64,000 nucleotides of DNA from Pollenia angustigena (GCA_930367215.1 OV884059.1:239939803-240003802); one strand, 5' to 3'; numbered from the stretch's first letter, positions 12,143 to 24,175 are shown. The notes: generated by a model not told the origin, from the sequence alone. Numbers and translations: made by a program.

Positions 12143-12504
12143 CCCAGCGGTGACAATAATGAGTAAAGAGGCCTAATAGAATGCCTTATTTAGTAGATAT
12201 AAGCCCTATTCGCCGCATTCTATAATTATTTATTTTTTGAGAAAGGTTGTAATTGGGAGAAAGTCCGTCCGCAATCCCTTTAATAACAACTTATTTTCCT
12301 TCCCAAAGAAGGTAGAAAGAAAGGTTAATTAAAAAAAAAAAAAAAAAAAAAAAAACTGATTATTTTGGGATGCCTTTCAAAAAGAATTTTATATCTTCTA
12401 GAAGTCATACTTCTAAAGGCAGGGTAACATACGAAGCGAACCTTTTAGAAAAGAGGCCTTAAAAAGGCCTGCCACTTGAGGGCCTGTCAATACTTACCGC
12501 TAGG
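12143..12504. repeat. Dispersed inverted-end repeat, copy 1 of 2
   Basis: Starts CCCAGCGGTGA and ends CTTACCGCTAGG, an imperfect inverted pair. The interior shares long collinear blocks with 21989-22411, for example GAGTAAAGAGGCCTAATAGA, CTTCCCAAAGAAGG, CTTCTAGAAG and AAAAAGGCCTGCCACTTG. It has gained a long poly-A at 12330-12354. Class unknown. Confidence 0.7.
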
Positions 12505-12794
12505 AAAGTTCTATATATTTCTAACAAACTGACCACAATTACTTCTAAATTGAGTTTGACAACAACAATTACGTATGTAAATTTAATTAAATTAAATTCT
12601 AATGCCTTTGCCACATGCAAAAAGCAGTCATTATTTATTTTGTGCAAACAAAAAAAAAAAAAAAAAAATATTTACAATATAATGAAAATAAATTTTCCAA
12701 AGCTTAAAAATAGAGAAAAATATAACTATAGTTATTACTACAATAACTAAAAGATAAAAATGTATTTTAAATAAAAAAAATTAAATATAATCTA

Positions 12795-13731
12795 CACTGA
12801 AATAATTTTCTTCGCAATACTAACGAATTTTGACATTAATCCCATGAAAAATTGCATTATAAAGGAACCTATGCGGCGCTTCGTTGGATCAATGAAACCT
12901 GTTTCATTAAAAGGACTTAATGAAACATTACATTAAATCCATGAATATTATTCATTGGATGAATACTTTCAATAAAGTAAAATTTTTTTTTTTTTTTTTT
13001 TTTATATTTTTTTTAATTATTTTTTTTTTCTTTTTTCTTATTTTACTTTATTTTATTTTTTATTTTTTTTTTCTGTCTCTGGCGGGATTCGAACATGCAA
13101 CCTCGGTGCTGATAGACTAGCTCACTACCAGCTAGTCTACCGGGGCAGTGTAGTTTTTGTATAAAAAAACTATGTTTTTTTCTCAATTAAGGGCGTAAAT
13201 ATGAGATTAAATTGTCCATAATAACAATAACAACGTTGATTGAAAGTGGATTGAAAGTTTTTGTTTCATTATTATAATGACATTTTTATTGTCATAATGA
13301 AAATTTAAATTTATGAAGGCAATTATTGAAATATGTTGCTTTTATAAAAAAATTTTTTGATTTCATAAATTTAATGGCATACATGTAATATTAGATGTAT
13401 GAAATTATTAAATCTTACATTTTTTAATTAACAATTAAACATTTTTTTAAGGAAACTATAATTTTGCATTAATTTTTGAATATAGTTATGTTTGTATATT
13501 GTTTTTTTATGTTCCCAATTAAAATTTTTTGTTTTACTTGGACAAACTTAAGTTTTCATATATCCAATGAAAATTTTTAACGTAATTACGAAATCTAATG
13601 AAGCGATTTTAACGAAAATACTTCATCAAACCTATGAAATTCCATTTAGACAATTAAAATTTTCATTTACCCAAGGAAAACTTTTTTATGAAAATGATTC
13701 ATTAAATATATGAAGCATTTTTCTTTCAGTG
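12795..13731. mobile_element. TA-flanked MITE (mariner-like ends), CACTGAAA type
   Basis: TA at 12793-12794, then CACTGAAATAATTTTCTTC; the right end GAAGCATTTTTCTTTCAGTG is followed by TA at 13732-13733. A TA target and CACnGAAA ends are shared with elements at 18703, 61697 and, more loosely, 20553, suggesting one superfamily of Tc1/mariner-type MITEs. The interior repeats ATGAA and CATTAAA motifs and hosts a tRNA-derived SINE. Confidence 0.7.
12983..13150 (-). mobile_element. tRNA-derived SINE, head at right, A-rich tail at left
   Basis: Read on the minus strand, the head contains CCCCGGTAGACTAGCTGGTA (a Pol III A-box-like sequence), then about 30 nt later GTTCGAATCCC (a canonical B box), followed by an A-rich tail over 100 nt long. 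The T-arm does not pair well, so this is a tRNA-derived retroposon and not a working tRNA. No target duplication was fixed. It lies inside the 12795-13731 MITE. Confidence 0.65.
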
Positions 13732-14474
13732 TAATACATAACTGTGTACACTGGTTATTGTACATACATAAGTAAAAATGTTACTTTGCTAATGGCTTAA
13801 CCGATTTCTATGATTTTTTTTTTTTTGTTTATTTGGTAGGTATGAGAATAGGCCGTGTAGCATATTTTATATCCAGAAAAATTGTTCATATTTTTATCTT
13901 TTTTTAACAGCGGGAACTTTTTCAACGGTACATTCCTCTTGCTGTCATGGATCACATTCCCACATACTTGGAAAACATTCCACCACAACTAGTTGTAAAG
14001 TGGTTAATTTTTTTAATAAAGAATATATATTCTGGGTGCTTGAATAACTCTAAGTTGATTTAGTACTGTCTGTCCGTCTGTCCTTCTGTTGAAATCACTC
14101 TCACTTTTGAACGAATCAAAAGAAAAAGATCACTTTTGACTGTGAATTCACGTCCATATAAAGGTTCTGACCCAGAAACCAGACCCACCAATCCTTATAT
14201 ATTATGACCTCCTGAATGCGATGCCACCATCAGAATTGAATTCTATCGTTGGGTTTTCATGTAATTTACAAGGAAAGTCCGCAAAGTGACCTTACCTAAT
14301 TTGTAAATTTGACCATGTTAAAAAGTGTTTGTGCATGTTACTTTTAAAATTTTTGACAGATTTTGTTAAAACACCTCTTATTTTCTTCGTAATAAACCAG
14401 ACTTGATCTTACATAAGATATACAATTTTAAAAAATATTAACTAACAATAAGTCAAATTTACAAAGAAACCGAT
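13732..14474. other. Fragment of dispersed fly repeat; no gene
   Basis: At 14020-14110 the sequence ATATATATTCTGGGTGCTTG then TGTCTGTCCGTCTGTCC repeats the block seen at 7215-7330 and 35195-35280. Nothing else is recognised. Confidence 0.5.
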
Positions 14475-15167
14475 TTGCTACTTCAGTTTGTGCAAAAATA
14501 TCCTGAAGCGTACACGGATGCGAAAATGATTCATGATTATATTGCAGACACAAATTTTCTGTATCAACTTGAATTCTGTGTACTTATCCACGCAGCTTGC
14601 ATTGAACCACTAAAACATATTAGCACTTGCAAATCAATTGTTGCTTGTGGTCATCTTACCTTCAAGGACGTGCTGTATCAAATATTTGAATATTTAGAGT
14701 TCGAAGAAATAAATAAAAGATCGTTCTTGAATTTAATTCCCCACAAATTTCAATTTGCTTTTAACACAGACAAGCTTAATTTGCTTAGTGCAAATTTGAA
14801 AAAGATGTTAACATTTTCCAAACGGTTTTAGCGGATGCGAAAGATTCAATGTTAAAAAGATATATCGATAGACCTGTGTATGATGTATGTATACTCATTC
14901 CACAGTAATATCAATGTGGAGAGAGTGTTTGCGATGGCGAAGAGGAACGAGGATATGGCACCTCATAGAGAAATATACACCAGATGTCAGCAAATAAAGG
15001 CCCGGCAAAACAAATTGGAAGAGATAGAGCAAACAACAAGTAAAAAACGACGTACGGAGAGTAAAGTCCTATTTCTAAATTTGCTTTATGTGAATGAGCC
15101 TATGGAATTATTTACAGCCTGTTCGTCAATTTCGAACGTTTACGTTCGCATAGAAAATTATATTTGA
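14475..15167 (+). pseudogene. Unidentified coding remnant, possibly hAT C-terminal
   Basis: Two plus-strand segments, 14475-14831 and 14880-15167, look like real protein by composition (few simple runs, mixed residues). The second contains SNINVERVFAMAKR, which recalls the SxxxVERxFS motif of the hAT C-terminal dimerisation region. The first, with LEFCVLIHAACIEPLKH, is not recognised. They are in the same frame but separated by a stop. No transposon ends could be assigned, and the hAT reading rests on one short motif. Confidence 0.35.
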
Positions 15168-15253
15168 AACAAAAACAAAATTCTAAAATTTGTTTTTGTT
15201 TTAAATGTAATTTTCTATGCGAACGTTAACTTTCGATATCGACGAAAGGCTGT
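15114..15253. repeat. 140-bp foldback repeat
   Basis: Two arms of about 65 bp (ACAGCCTGTTCGTC, CGAACG, TTCGCATAGAAAATTA and their inverse) flank a short AT spacer at about 15178-15190. A diverged third copy of one arm, with a shortened counterpart, lies at 16033-16138, so this is a family. Confidence 0.75.
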
Positions 15254-16387
15254 TAATTTATGAAATAAACTATCTGATGTCGATGTACAGAGTAATCGGA
15301 TAAAAATTCTTAAAAAGCAAATAAACATGTTGAGAGGTTTAAATTATAAATATCACGGTGAAAAAGTTTGGCAAACAACTAATTTGGATTTAGAGCATTG
15401 ATGTTCAAAATACAGAGATACGCAAAACTAATCGCACAAATTTTATTTAAATTTAATAGAAATAAATTGTTTTGATTGTAAAATATTTATAATAATACCG
15501 TCCAACTAAATTTTCTATTTTTTAAATTGACTTTTAAAATTTTAACTTTTAAAAATTTTTTACAAACAGTAAGAATTGGAAATTTTTAAATATTTATATT
15601 AAAAAAAATCAATGTGAAGTGCGAGCATGTTTAGAAATTAAAATTAATAATTATATCTAAAAAAAAACTCCACTAAATTCTTCTACATTTATGCTTTTAT
15701 GACAATTTCGTAAAAACATTCAAATATTTTTTTAATTTTATTACTTATCTTACACACTGTATTTGAAATAAGATCAACTCATCTACCGTACGTGTGCAAC
15801 TAAATAAATGAGCGTAAAAAAACAAAGGGGTGGGGCTTCTAAACAATTGTTCGCTTGAATGGACATCAATGATTTAGAGTCCCAACTCAAAGCAAAGCTA
15901 AAGAATTGGCACTCTTATGTAGATCTCTAAAAATTTAAAAAATAAAATAACTTGATGTTTTTAAAAGTATAAATAATAAAGATTTCTGTTAAATACATTC
16001 CTAGTAAAATAACTAAAATTTTTTTCGCAAAACTAACAGCCTGTTCATGTATTTCGAACGTCATCGTTCGCATAGGAAATTACATTAAAAACAATAACAA
16101 ACTTCGAAGAATGTTCGATGACGTTCGATATCGTTAAACTGCCAGTAAATATGTAAACTTTAATGATCGATTTAATAAAAGTTGCATACATACATATTTT
16201 AATATAAATTTGATAAGAAAATGAAATACATTTTCTTATAGCTCTTTTCTTTCTCATTCGGCTATTTTTCATCCGATTTTAAAGTTCTTTTTTTTTTGTT
16301 GGAAAGGTATTCAAATTACCTTTCTAATTGTTGAATATTGTTAGTACACATTATTGCCGCTAGATGGCGTAAAATTCATTTTTTTTT
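15254..16387. other. No gene; second copy of the foldback at 16033-16138
   Basis: Mostly AT-rich DNA. At 16033 the sequence ACAGCCTGTTCATG then GTTCGCATAGGAAATTAC repeats the arm at 15114, with a diverged inverse half containing GACGTTCGATATCG. Confidence 0.5.
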
Positions 16388-17215
16388 TTGATAAATGCAT
16401 CAAAACACCCTGTATTTCCAAATATTTTTAAATCATATGTTCTACAAAAGTACTCACCATACGATTTTGTACAAAGTTGCCAAACAACAACAAATCAAAC
16501 AAGACAATACATAATTTATTTACACAAACAAAAACAAAGATTGAGTGCAGGGATCAACATGATGTTGTTTATCAAATTGAATGTGACGGCGGTGATAATG
16601 AGGAGTGTGGAAAAATCTACATTGGTACAACGAAAGGAAATTTAGGCGTGAGAATAGACGAACATAAAGCTGACATAAAAAGAGGAAAACATTCAACTGC
16701 ACTTGCACAACACTGCATTGAAAACGGACACAAGCCAACCTTTGAAAAAGTGAGAATATTAGATAAAGAGAAAAGGGAAAATAAGAGATACACGTTGGAG
16801 AGCTTAAGAATACAACAAAAATCGACAAGTGCAATAAACACAAAAGAAGACAAAGACAATACAGATGCAAACTACACCATTGCAATTCTTTAGTAATAAT
16901 AACAACTGTGATCTAAAAAGGACAAATTTTCTGTGATAATTTTTAAATTTACATATATTTATTTTAATATTTTAAGTTTTGTGTTGTGTTGTCCACCTAT
17001 ACAAAATACTGTGATATATTTTATAAATGATGTCAACTGACGAAAAAGATTATTGTAAGTTAATTTGTCAAAAATTAAGATTATAATTATTGTTATTATT
17101 GACTACTTGTTTACTTTGTATCTTTACAATGTTGCCAGATTTTAATTAAACTCAATCCCTGAAGAAGTTGGAAAGAATGATTGAAATATAAACATTTTTT
17201 GGTCTTTCAAAAAAG
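16388..17215 (+). pseudogene. Penelope-like retroelement 3' remnant: GIY-YIG endonuclease
   Basis: A 138-residue open segment (16477-16893) carries a GIY-YIG domain: DVVYQIEC fills the GIY strand position and KIYIGTT the YIG strand, followed by VRIDEHKAD, then TALAQHCIENGH and FEKVRILDKE, then an ESLRIQ helix with the conserved Glu. This order and linker are characteristic of Penelope-like elements, where the domain follows the reverse transcriptase and nicks the target. The RT is absent, so the copy is 5'-truncated and the Met at 16477 is probably not a real start. Downstream, CTGAAGAAG...GAAATATAAA near 17157 resembles a Penelope 3' tail. Dead but recent enough to stay open. Confidence 0.8.
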
Positions 17216-17288
17216 ATAGCTTCAACTTATATATACTATTCAGTGACATTAATATGAACTTACGAATAGCATATATCATAATTTCTTA

Positions 17289-17710
17289 GCAAAAACCCAA
17301 TAAAAAATTTTATCATTTTGCGAAGCACTAATGGTATATTTAAAAAATAAAGCGCACAATCATGAGCTACGCAATAAGACATACAGAATTGCAGTAAAGT
17401 AAGTAAAATAACTCTCAATAGCTTTTATAAAAAAAACAACATTTCAAGTGCTACGGCATTCCCTTTCTACGAAGCAGGTTTGTAAGGGAGAAAACTTAAA
17501 AATAGCTGTATCAAAACATTCAGTGTGTAAGGCTGATTGTTACATATAACAATTTTTATATGCGCTGAATAATGCGCTTAATGTGTCAAAAAGTGGGAAC
17601 TCGACATATAAAATTCATGTCTTCCGTAAGCGCAATGGTAAGCGAAACGTTTATGTTTCTCCCTTACAAACCTGCTTCGTTGGAAGCTCCATTTTTTATT
17701 GGGTGTTTGC
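17289..17710. repeat. Nested inverted repeats, outer 20 bp and inner 25 bp
   Basis: Outer arms are GCAAAAACCCAATAAAAAAT (17289) and its near-perfect inverse ending at 17710. Inner arms are ACGAAGCAGGTTTGTAAGGG at 17469 and its inverse near 17660-17682. Spacing is asymmetric (about 160 bp left, 8 bp right), as if the left inner arm had been displaced by an insertion. Class unknown. Confidence 0.6.
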
Positions 17711-18502
17711 TGCGAAGTAATTGATCACATAGTTTTGTGACGCACGCTACAAAAAGTGGAAGTAACTTTAAAGGTTGAAGTGCGTATACAAAATCTAATT
17801 ACTAAGAGAATTCTAAACGCACTTATTCGCAACCAAAAAATGTTGTGATTTTTTGACAAAAGCCGTGAACTCTTTGTGACGCACGTTACATAACGTACGT
17901 TACATAACGTACGTTACAGTTTTTCCAGTAGTATTTTATTATTATATTTTATTTATTTTAAGAAAACAAATTATATTTTTATGAATTGCATTTCTTAAAC
18001 TAATTTATTAGCTAATGAATATCAACTTTTTTTTAACGAAATTTATATTTTGATAAGTCTGCTGTCTGCTATTTTAAGCACAAAAATCACCTAAAATAAT
18101 GCTAAATTCACGTTGTATAACATTAATATGTACATATACAGACGAACTTCCCTATAATGAATCTGCTTTGAAAACATAATTGTATCTACACTTTGATTAC
18201 TTTATCATCTAGAAAAAAACGTGTACCGCATTAAAAAAAATTGACAAAAACTAAAATAAGAGATTTTTTCGTCTTGTATTCACTATTCAACTTATCAATA
18301 AACTTTTCTTTACCCAAGACTCACCAAACTTCGTAATTTATGTTTTATATACAAAGAAACAAAATTAGCCCATTCATTGACTTAAGAGTTCATTTTAATT
18401 TTTTTAATCATATTATTGACAAATTAGCTTCAAACTTTTCAGATGTATTTTTTTTTTTTTTTTATAAAAACAACAACTTTTTTGCCCGGTGTTTATTGAT
18501 AT
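17711..18502. other. No gene; short tandem CGTACGTTACATAA motif
   Basis: At 17880-17922 the palindromic motif ACGTACGT is repeated with TTACATA spacers. Nothing else is recognised. Confidence 0.5.
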
Positions 18503-18505
18503 TAA

Positions 18506-18624
18506 GGGCCATTATTACAACTTGAAGTTAGCTAAAGTTTAGATTAAATTGACAGATAATAATGTGTTATCTGTCAAAAAGCGTCTGTTAACTGTCGGAT
18601 AACGCCAAGTTATAATAATGGCCC
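18506..18624. mobile_element. PIF/Harbinger-type MITE, 119 bp
   Basis: TAA at 18503-18505 is followed by GGGCCATTATTACAACTTG; the right end CAAGTTATAATAATGGCCC is followed by TAA at 18625-18627. A 3-bp TWA target and GGGCC ends are usual for Harbinger MITEs. Non-coding. Confidence 0.8.
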
Positions 18625-18702
18625 TAAGTGATATTGCAAAAATGCACCCCCTAATATTTATGTGTGCATAAAATTAGAAAAAAATTAAACTCATATTTTT
18701 TA

Positions 18703-19499
18703 CACGGAAATAAGTTTATTTTCTAAAGTAACCAATTTCCGTTCTTAACACAGAAAATCCAATAATAGTTTTATGATCTTAACATATTTTGTTCGTATTT
18801 AGTAAAATTTTCTTGGATAAACATTTTCTCATGATCAAAAAATTCATGTTTCTTAAGACAAGAAATACAAAAGAAGCTTGTTTTTATTAAAACAAAGAAA
18901 GATTTTGCTTAAATCATGCTGCATTTATATAATATTTATCTGGTTATTTTGATTAATTAAAAGAATCGAATTTCTTGCCAGGGATTTTTTTTTTAATTTT
19001 TCAGAAAATGTTCAAGCAAACTTGGTTTAATTCAATTAATTTTTATTTGAATCGACATGTTAAGCAAATCAATAAAAAGTTTTTTTTTTATATTAAGTTT
19101 TCCTTAACCCGTTTCTAATGCTATACGTTTTTATGTTAAAAATTCAGGCTTTTTTCGTATTTTGTAAAATATTAGTAGCCGATTTCACTTATTTATTTAA
19201 ATACCAACTTATGTTTAAAATAAGTTTTTCATGTCAAATAAAAATAAAATTATAGGAACAACTATATATAAATATAAATTGATATTTAAATTGAATTGGT
19301 GAAATTGGCCATAAGCAACGAATACTTAATTTTTTTTTAACTGTAATTAATTATAGTTCGCTTTGAGTCATAACTTTTTGTTTAAACCAAGCCACACTTA
19401 AATTTAACATAAGAAAATTTGGACTTGGACGAAAATGGTGCAAAACATTTTTAGTTCAAGCCATATTTTGTGGTGCTTAAGTAAATAATTCTTTCCGTA
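18703..19499. mobile_element. TA-flanked MITE, CACGGAAA type
   Basis: TA at 18701-18702 then CACGGAAATAAG; the right end reads AATAATTCTTTCCGTA followed by TA at 19500-19501. The ends match the 61697-62178 element. Interior AT-rich and non-coding. Confidence 0.6.
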
Positions 19500-19502
19500 T
19501 AT

Positions 19503-19855
19503 TTCCCCAAAAAATGCTAATTTTTTTTTTAAATCCCCAATGTAAGCCCCAAACCCCAAATCAAATTTTTTGTCCCTTTTAGCCCTAATTTAAGGTCAAA
19601 ACCCCAAAGGTGGCAGCCCTGCATCAGAGTACAAAACAGATAGACAAACGTTTTGTTTTGAGTAATTGATTTAGTTCTTGTTGGGTTTTTGAGGTGGCAT
19701 AACAAGAGTAAAATCCAAAATGCCTCGTCCGATAATGATTTGTTCGGACTTTTGTTGAAGCTATAAATGTTAAGTGTAATAATACATTATTAATTATACA
19801 TGCTGGAAACTTGGAGCGACATTTAAAAACTTCTCACAGTAGTGTTTATGACAGT
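19503..19855 (+). pseudogene. hAT-type end and BED zinc-finger remnant
   Basis: At 19600-19621 the sequence GGTGGCAGCCCTG is the inverse of a CAGGGCTGCCACC end typical of hAT transposons. Downstream, 19719-19855 on the plus strand starts with ATGCCTCGTCC and, after a stop and frame change, reads KCNNTLL then HAGNLERHLKTSH, matching the second half of a BED zinc finger (GNLxRHLKxxH). BED fingers head many hAT transposases. The remnant ends where the LINE begins. Confidence 0.45.
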
Positions 19856-21530
19856 TACGTATTGATTGTAATAGGGGGGCAAGATTCCCGGCGCAAAGTG
19901 AATGTTATATGTACACATTTTTGCTCATTGACCATTATCCTCCATTGTCTTAACCATATTTCTAGTTGAAATATATGATGCTGTAAGTAACGCGATGCTT
20001 CATAACGATTTTCGTGGACGCTTAGAAAAGCTGTATCGTCTACAAATGTTGAAGTTTGTGTGTAGTTGCTTGTTGGCATGTCCGAAGTATAAATTAAGTA
20101 TAATAGGGGGCCCAGGATGCTGCCTTGTGGGACTCCAGCGGCAATGGGCTGAGGTGAACTTAAGAAATTTCCTTCTTTAATAATAAATTGACGACCGACT
20201 AAGTAGCTTGTGTGTGTTTGCTGGTAAATTTTGCTTCAATTTGTGTAATAAGCCTTCAAGCCAGACTTTACCAAAAGCTTGCGAAACATCGATGAAGAGT
20301 GCTGAGCAATATTTCTTTTCTTCAATGCTTTTCCTATGACATTTACTATTCGATGAGTCTGTTCGATTGTGCTGTGTTTTCTTCTAAATCCGAACTGATG
20401 GTTTGGAATAGATGTATTTTCACTTAAAATCGGAATTAATTTTGAAACTAATAATTTCTCAAACAACTTTGACATTTTTGATAATATGCTAATAGGCCTA
20501 TTTGACTCAACTTTTGTATGATCTTTTTCTGGCTTTGGTATCATGGTAACTACACTCAAAATATTATGTAGTTAAATTCAAACGAAAATTCATTTGAAAC
20601 AAATTAAAATTCATTTAAAAAACGGATCATTTACATTTCATTTAAAACAAATGATTTTTTCAGTAATTTCTAAGTTTTTTATTTATTGAACATCATATTC
20701 GTTAAAATTGAATAGTTTTTACTTTTAAAAAATATATTTTAACCGATAAAAATCAAACAAATTAACAAAAAAAAATACGGAAAACATTATTTTTTGGTAG
20801 TTTGTTTTTTTAATAACAAACATAAATGTTGAAAAATAAATTTATTCGTAAAATAACTATATTTTTATTCAATTTTAACAGTACCGAAAACGAATTTAAT
20901 AACCTACAATCAGTTACTGTAATAATTTTATGAGTGTAAGGAAACCTTCCATTTTTGAGGGTAGTATTTAAGGCGTAAAATAGCATTAAAAATAAAAAGA
21001 ATAATTTTCTTTGCTATGCGAGGTAGCTCAAAAAGCATTTTATTACTGATTTTATCAATACCAGGTGCCTTCTTAGTGTTTAAGTCACAAATAGCCTTTT
21101 CGATTTCCCTTAACTCAAATCTGAGGGGAATAGCTGCTCTAGCAGCAACAGGTGGTAACTCGACCGCAATATTGTAAAATATATTTGGCGTAAATACGTT
21201 TTTCAAGTGACTAACAAACAGATTTCCTTTTTCAATATCGTTTCTTGCCCAATTACCATTCAAGTTTCTTAATGGTGGCTTAGATATAACTGGCCTTTTT
21301 AGATTTCTAGCTGCACGCCATAATGAGCAGTCAGATTGTGGAGTTGCATCAAGTTCCTTAAGATATTTTTCTAGAGAAGCCGTTTTCTGATTCTGCAGTA
21401 ACTTTCTTAGCTTTTTTGTGCACTCTTTTAATAAAATCTTAAGTTGCGGGGATCTGTAAAGTTGCCACACACATAAAAAATAGCTGTAAATTAAAGGCCA
21501 TATTTCCTGGGCCATTTGTTCAAAGCGCCT
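19855..21530 (-). pseudogene. Jockey-like LINE reverse transcriptase, truncated and interrupted
   Basis: The minus strand holds a non-LTR reverse transcriptase in pieces. 21515-20928 carries the region before the RT (SLWRAARNLKRP, then LNTKKAPGIDKISNKML, the APGxDxI motif). 20559-20236 carries NRPISILSKMSKLFEKLL and HQFGFRRKHST. Near 20290 lies FIDVSQAFGKVW (the F.D...AFD.VW motif with Gly for the Asp). Near 20130 lies GVPQGSILGPLLYLIYTSD, and 20079-19855 holds FVDDTAFLS, the FxDD catalytic motif. A frameshift falls near 20180. Both the endonuclease 5' region and the 3' tail are missing, so it is dead on arrival or eroded. A MITE (20553-20936) splits it. Confidence 0.85.
20553..20936. mobile_element. 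TA-flanked MITE inserted in the LINE
   Basis: TA (20551-20552) then CACTCAAAATATTA; the right end TAATTTTATGAGTG is followed by TA (20937-20938). Removing the insert and one TA brings the two LINE segments into the same frame, which supports these exact borders. 384 bp, AT-rich, non-coding. Confidence 0.85.
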
Positions 21531-21812
21531 AAAACAAGTAAGAAAATAAAGTTAAAAAAGAAAATTTTCGAGAGTTAATATATTAAGATTATTAAGTTAA
21601 GATTCATAAATGAGATATTTGTCCCAAATATTATTTAGAGATCAAAATCTTAAGCAGATTTTTTCGTCTTAAAGTGAGTGGTTTTAGGCCTGGTTTTATA
21701 TGTGTCAATTCTATACTTAAAATTGCAATATTTTGCTCTGACATAGTAGCTATTAAAAAAGTTGGGTTCTTTAAGTTTTACAATTACCCCAGTCTTTATA
21801 AGTAATTTATTA
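21531..21812. other. No gene recognised
   Basis: Spacer between the LINE 5' truncation point and the next MITE. The minus-strand frame at 21650-21865 runs into that MITE and is treated as chance. Confidence 0.4.
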
Positions 21813-21817
21813 CATAG

Positions 21818-21944
21818 GGTGTGTGTGTGAAACGGTAGCAACTGTTGAGGTGAATAAAATTTCACTAGCCCTGGGGGCTAGTATAAATTTTGGGGGCTAG
21901 TATAAATTTTGACCAGAGAACTTTGCTACCGTTTCACACACACC
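21818..21944. mobile_element. 127-bp MITE with CATAG duplication
   Basis: CATAG at 21813-21817 and 21945-21949 flanks GGTGTGTGTGTGAAACGGTA...TACCGTTTCACACACACC. The centre contains two direct copies of GGGGGCTAGTATAAATTTTG (about 21872-21911). Family unknown. Confidence 0.7.
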
Positions 21945-21988
21945 CATAGAAAGCCATTCTCGGGAGTGGAATTTGTACGGCAGCGATA

Positions 21989-22411
21989 CCCAGCGGTAAC
22001 TAGAATGAGTAAAGAGGCCTAATAGAAGGCCTTATTTAGCAGTCACAAGCAGTCAGAAGCCCTTCTCGCCGCATTCCATACTTATTTATTTTTTACACAG
22101 GTTGTCATTGGGCGCAAGGCCTTCCACACTTCCTTTAAAAACAACTTCGATCCCTTCCCAAAGAAGGGAGTAAGGAAGGTCACTAAAAATAAAAAGTAAA
22201 TAAAACTGAACACCTTCCTTTCTCCCTTCTCAAAGAAGGGAGTAGCGAATGTGTACCGAATATTTCAGAAGGTCTTTTAAAAAGAAGTTTATGCCTTCTA
22301 GAAGGCATACTTCTGAAGGCACGATATCATGCGAATCGAATCGTTTAGAAAGGAGTATAGAGGCCTTCAAAAAGGCCTGCCACTTGCGGTCCTTTCAATA
22401 TTTACCGCTGG
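21989..22411. repeat. Dispersed inverted-end repeat, copy 2 of 2
   Basis: CCCAGCGGTAA at the left and TTTACCGCTGG at the right form the inverted ends. It is collinear with 12143-12504 but longer by an extra block with a second CTTCTCAAAGAAGGGAG motif. The interior is rich in short palindromes such as CCTTCTAGAAGG. The plus-strand frame over 22249-22461 is a by-product of the repeat. Confidence 0.7.
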
Positions 22412-23640
22412 TTAAGAGTGACATGCAATACTTATGTAAACTGGTTCGTCCAATCTTTTAAAAACTTTTAAAAGTTTAATAATTTCGCAATTAAAAATTC
22501 CGGAATATCGATTGCAATTATTTCCTCTTCGTTAATTTTTATGTGATGCTTGGAGCAAAGTCTCGATTTCTGATCAGGAAGTTTTGCGAGCAACCTCTGC
22601 TTTTGAGTAAATCATCACATACTTTAAATTTAAAACTTATTTCATGAAAAAATTTAAGACATTTGTGTTTTAAAATAAAAATATTTAAAAAAACTCTGTC
22701 TTCTTTTAGAATTTACGTTAAGCGCAGAACAGTTTTGAACCCAAATCATCCCAAACAAGTGATATGGGTAATTCCAAAGTATTGAACGTGACAGTCGTAC
22801 GCATCAAAAATGCAATAACATTTTAAACAACAAATAGTTTAACGTTTTCTTAACTCTTAAATTATACCACTAAAAAAGCAATGTTTTCTATGCTAAAGTT
22901 TATGGAGGGAGCGATTCTAGGTCAAGGATAATGGCAAAAGAAGTAGCGGTTCCAACTTGAAAAAAATAGAAGTGGTTTTTGTGGCCATGTATAAAAACGC
23001 GTAATTCAGCGAAACCTGCCACAATCTTTTTGTCAAACTTCTTTCAGAATTTTAGCAATGTAACATTAAAATGTCTTGGTTTGATTCCAAAATCTTCTGT
23101 GTTTTCTTTTTTTTTTTTAAGCCAAAATCTGGGTCGATACGTGACAATTCAAACGTGAAATTTTTTCCGTAATAATTTAACTGAATAATGATCAAAATAA
23201 AATAAAAATTTACCGTTAATCCGAATTACAGACCATGTAAGACCATGTAAGAAATTTTTTTTTTGGAACAATTTTTATCAAATATCACCTCTTTTAAGGA
23301 AGATAACATTAAAGAAAACATACAATAAAACATTCTCACACATAAGAAATTACGTTTGCCCAACTTGGCAGTCTGATTTTGTTCATCTAAGTGAACAAAT
23401 TTATGGGTCAATTTATAAAATAAGTAAAATCTAAATATTTCTTTACAACAATATCGTAAAATAATCAGCTTTTAATAACTTTTAAATTTTCGGTCACGGT
23501 GGACCTTTTGACGGAAATGCCCATATTCATAATTTGTTCAATATTTGCCAGTATGTTATATGCTTAGTACGCATACGTTTAATATGGACAGAAAACCGGC
23601 CAGTATCGAGTTTTATTTAAATATAACCCATATGCTTAAC
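22412..23640. other. No gene recognised
   Basis: Mixed AT-rich DNA. The small frames present show no family signature. Confidence 0.4.
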
Positions 23641-24175
23641 ATGGACCTCCTGGAACAAAACAAAGATTTTTTTGTAACTTAATGGGCGTTTGTGTTTTCA
23701 TAAATTTAAGATAATATCCAAACTTATGTGTCCATATAGATATGGATCTATCTATGTTTTGAATTTCATTAAAATCGGTTTGAGAGGCAGAAATTGGCCC
23801 TATCTCCCCTCGTGGTCCTATTTTTAAAAAAATGCATCCCTTTTGTGTCCATAAAGATATGGTTCTATGTATGTTTTAAATTTCATTAAAATCGGTTTGA
23901 TAGTTTCTGAGAGGAAGAAATTTCCCCCTATCTTCCCTCGTGGTCCTACGATTTGGCCCATTTTCAATAGGCTTGGTCCTTGTGCCAATAAAACCTATGT
24001 CCCAAATTTGATCAAATTATCTCCAAAATTGCGACCTGTACTTTGCGCACAAGGTTAAATGGACAGCCAGCCAGCCAGCCGGACGGACGGAGTTCGGTAT
24101 ACTTTAAGGTGGGTCAAGGACCATCAGCACAAATGCATAATACCCTCTCCACTATTGTGGTGTGGGTATAAATAC
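23641..24175. repeat. Dispersed fly repeat with internal 110-bp direct duplication
   Basis: Two direct copies (about 23725-23825 and 23835-23950) share TTTCATTAAAATCGGTTTGA, TGTCCATA and CCTCGTGGTCCTA. The tail holds CAGCCAGCCAGCCGGACGGACGG and ends GTGGTGTGGGTATAAA, as in the repeats at 6-8 kb and 39.9-41.3 kb. No gene. Confidence 0.6.

Noticed and set aside
13078..13150. tRNA gene
   Set aside because: B box is good but the T arm and acceptor stem do not pair, and an A-rich tail follows, so it is a SINE.
19503..19621. Complete hAT element ending at 19621
   Set aside because: Only one end (inverse of CAGGGCTGCCACC) was found; no partner end or 8-bp duplication to the left.
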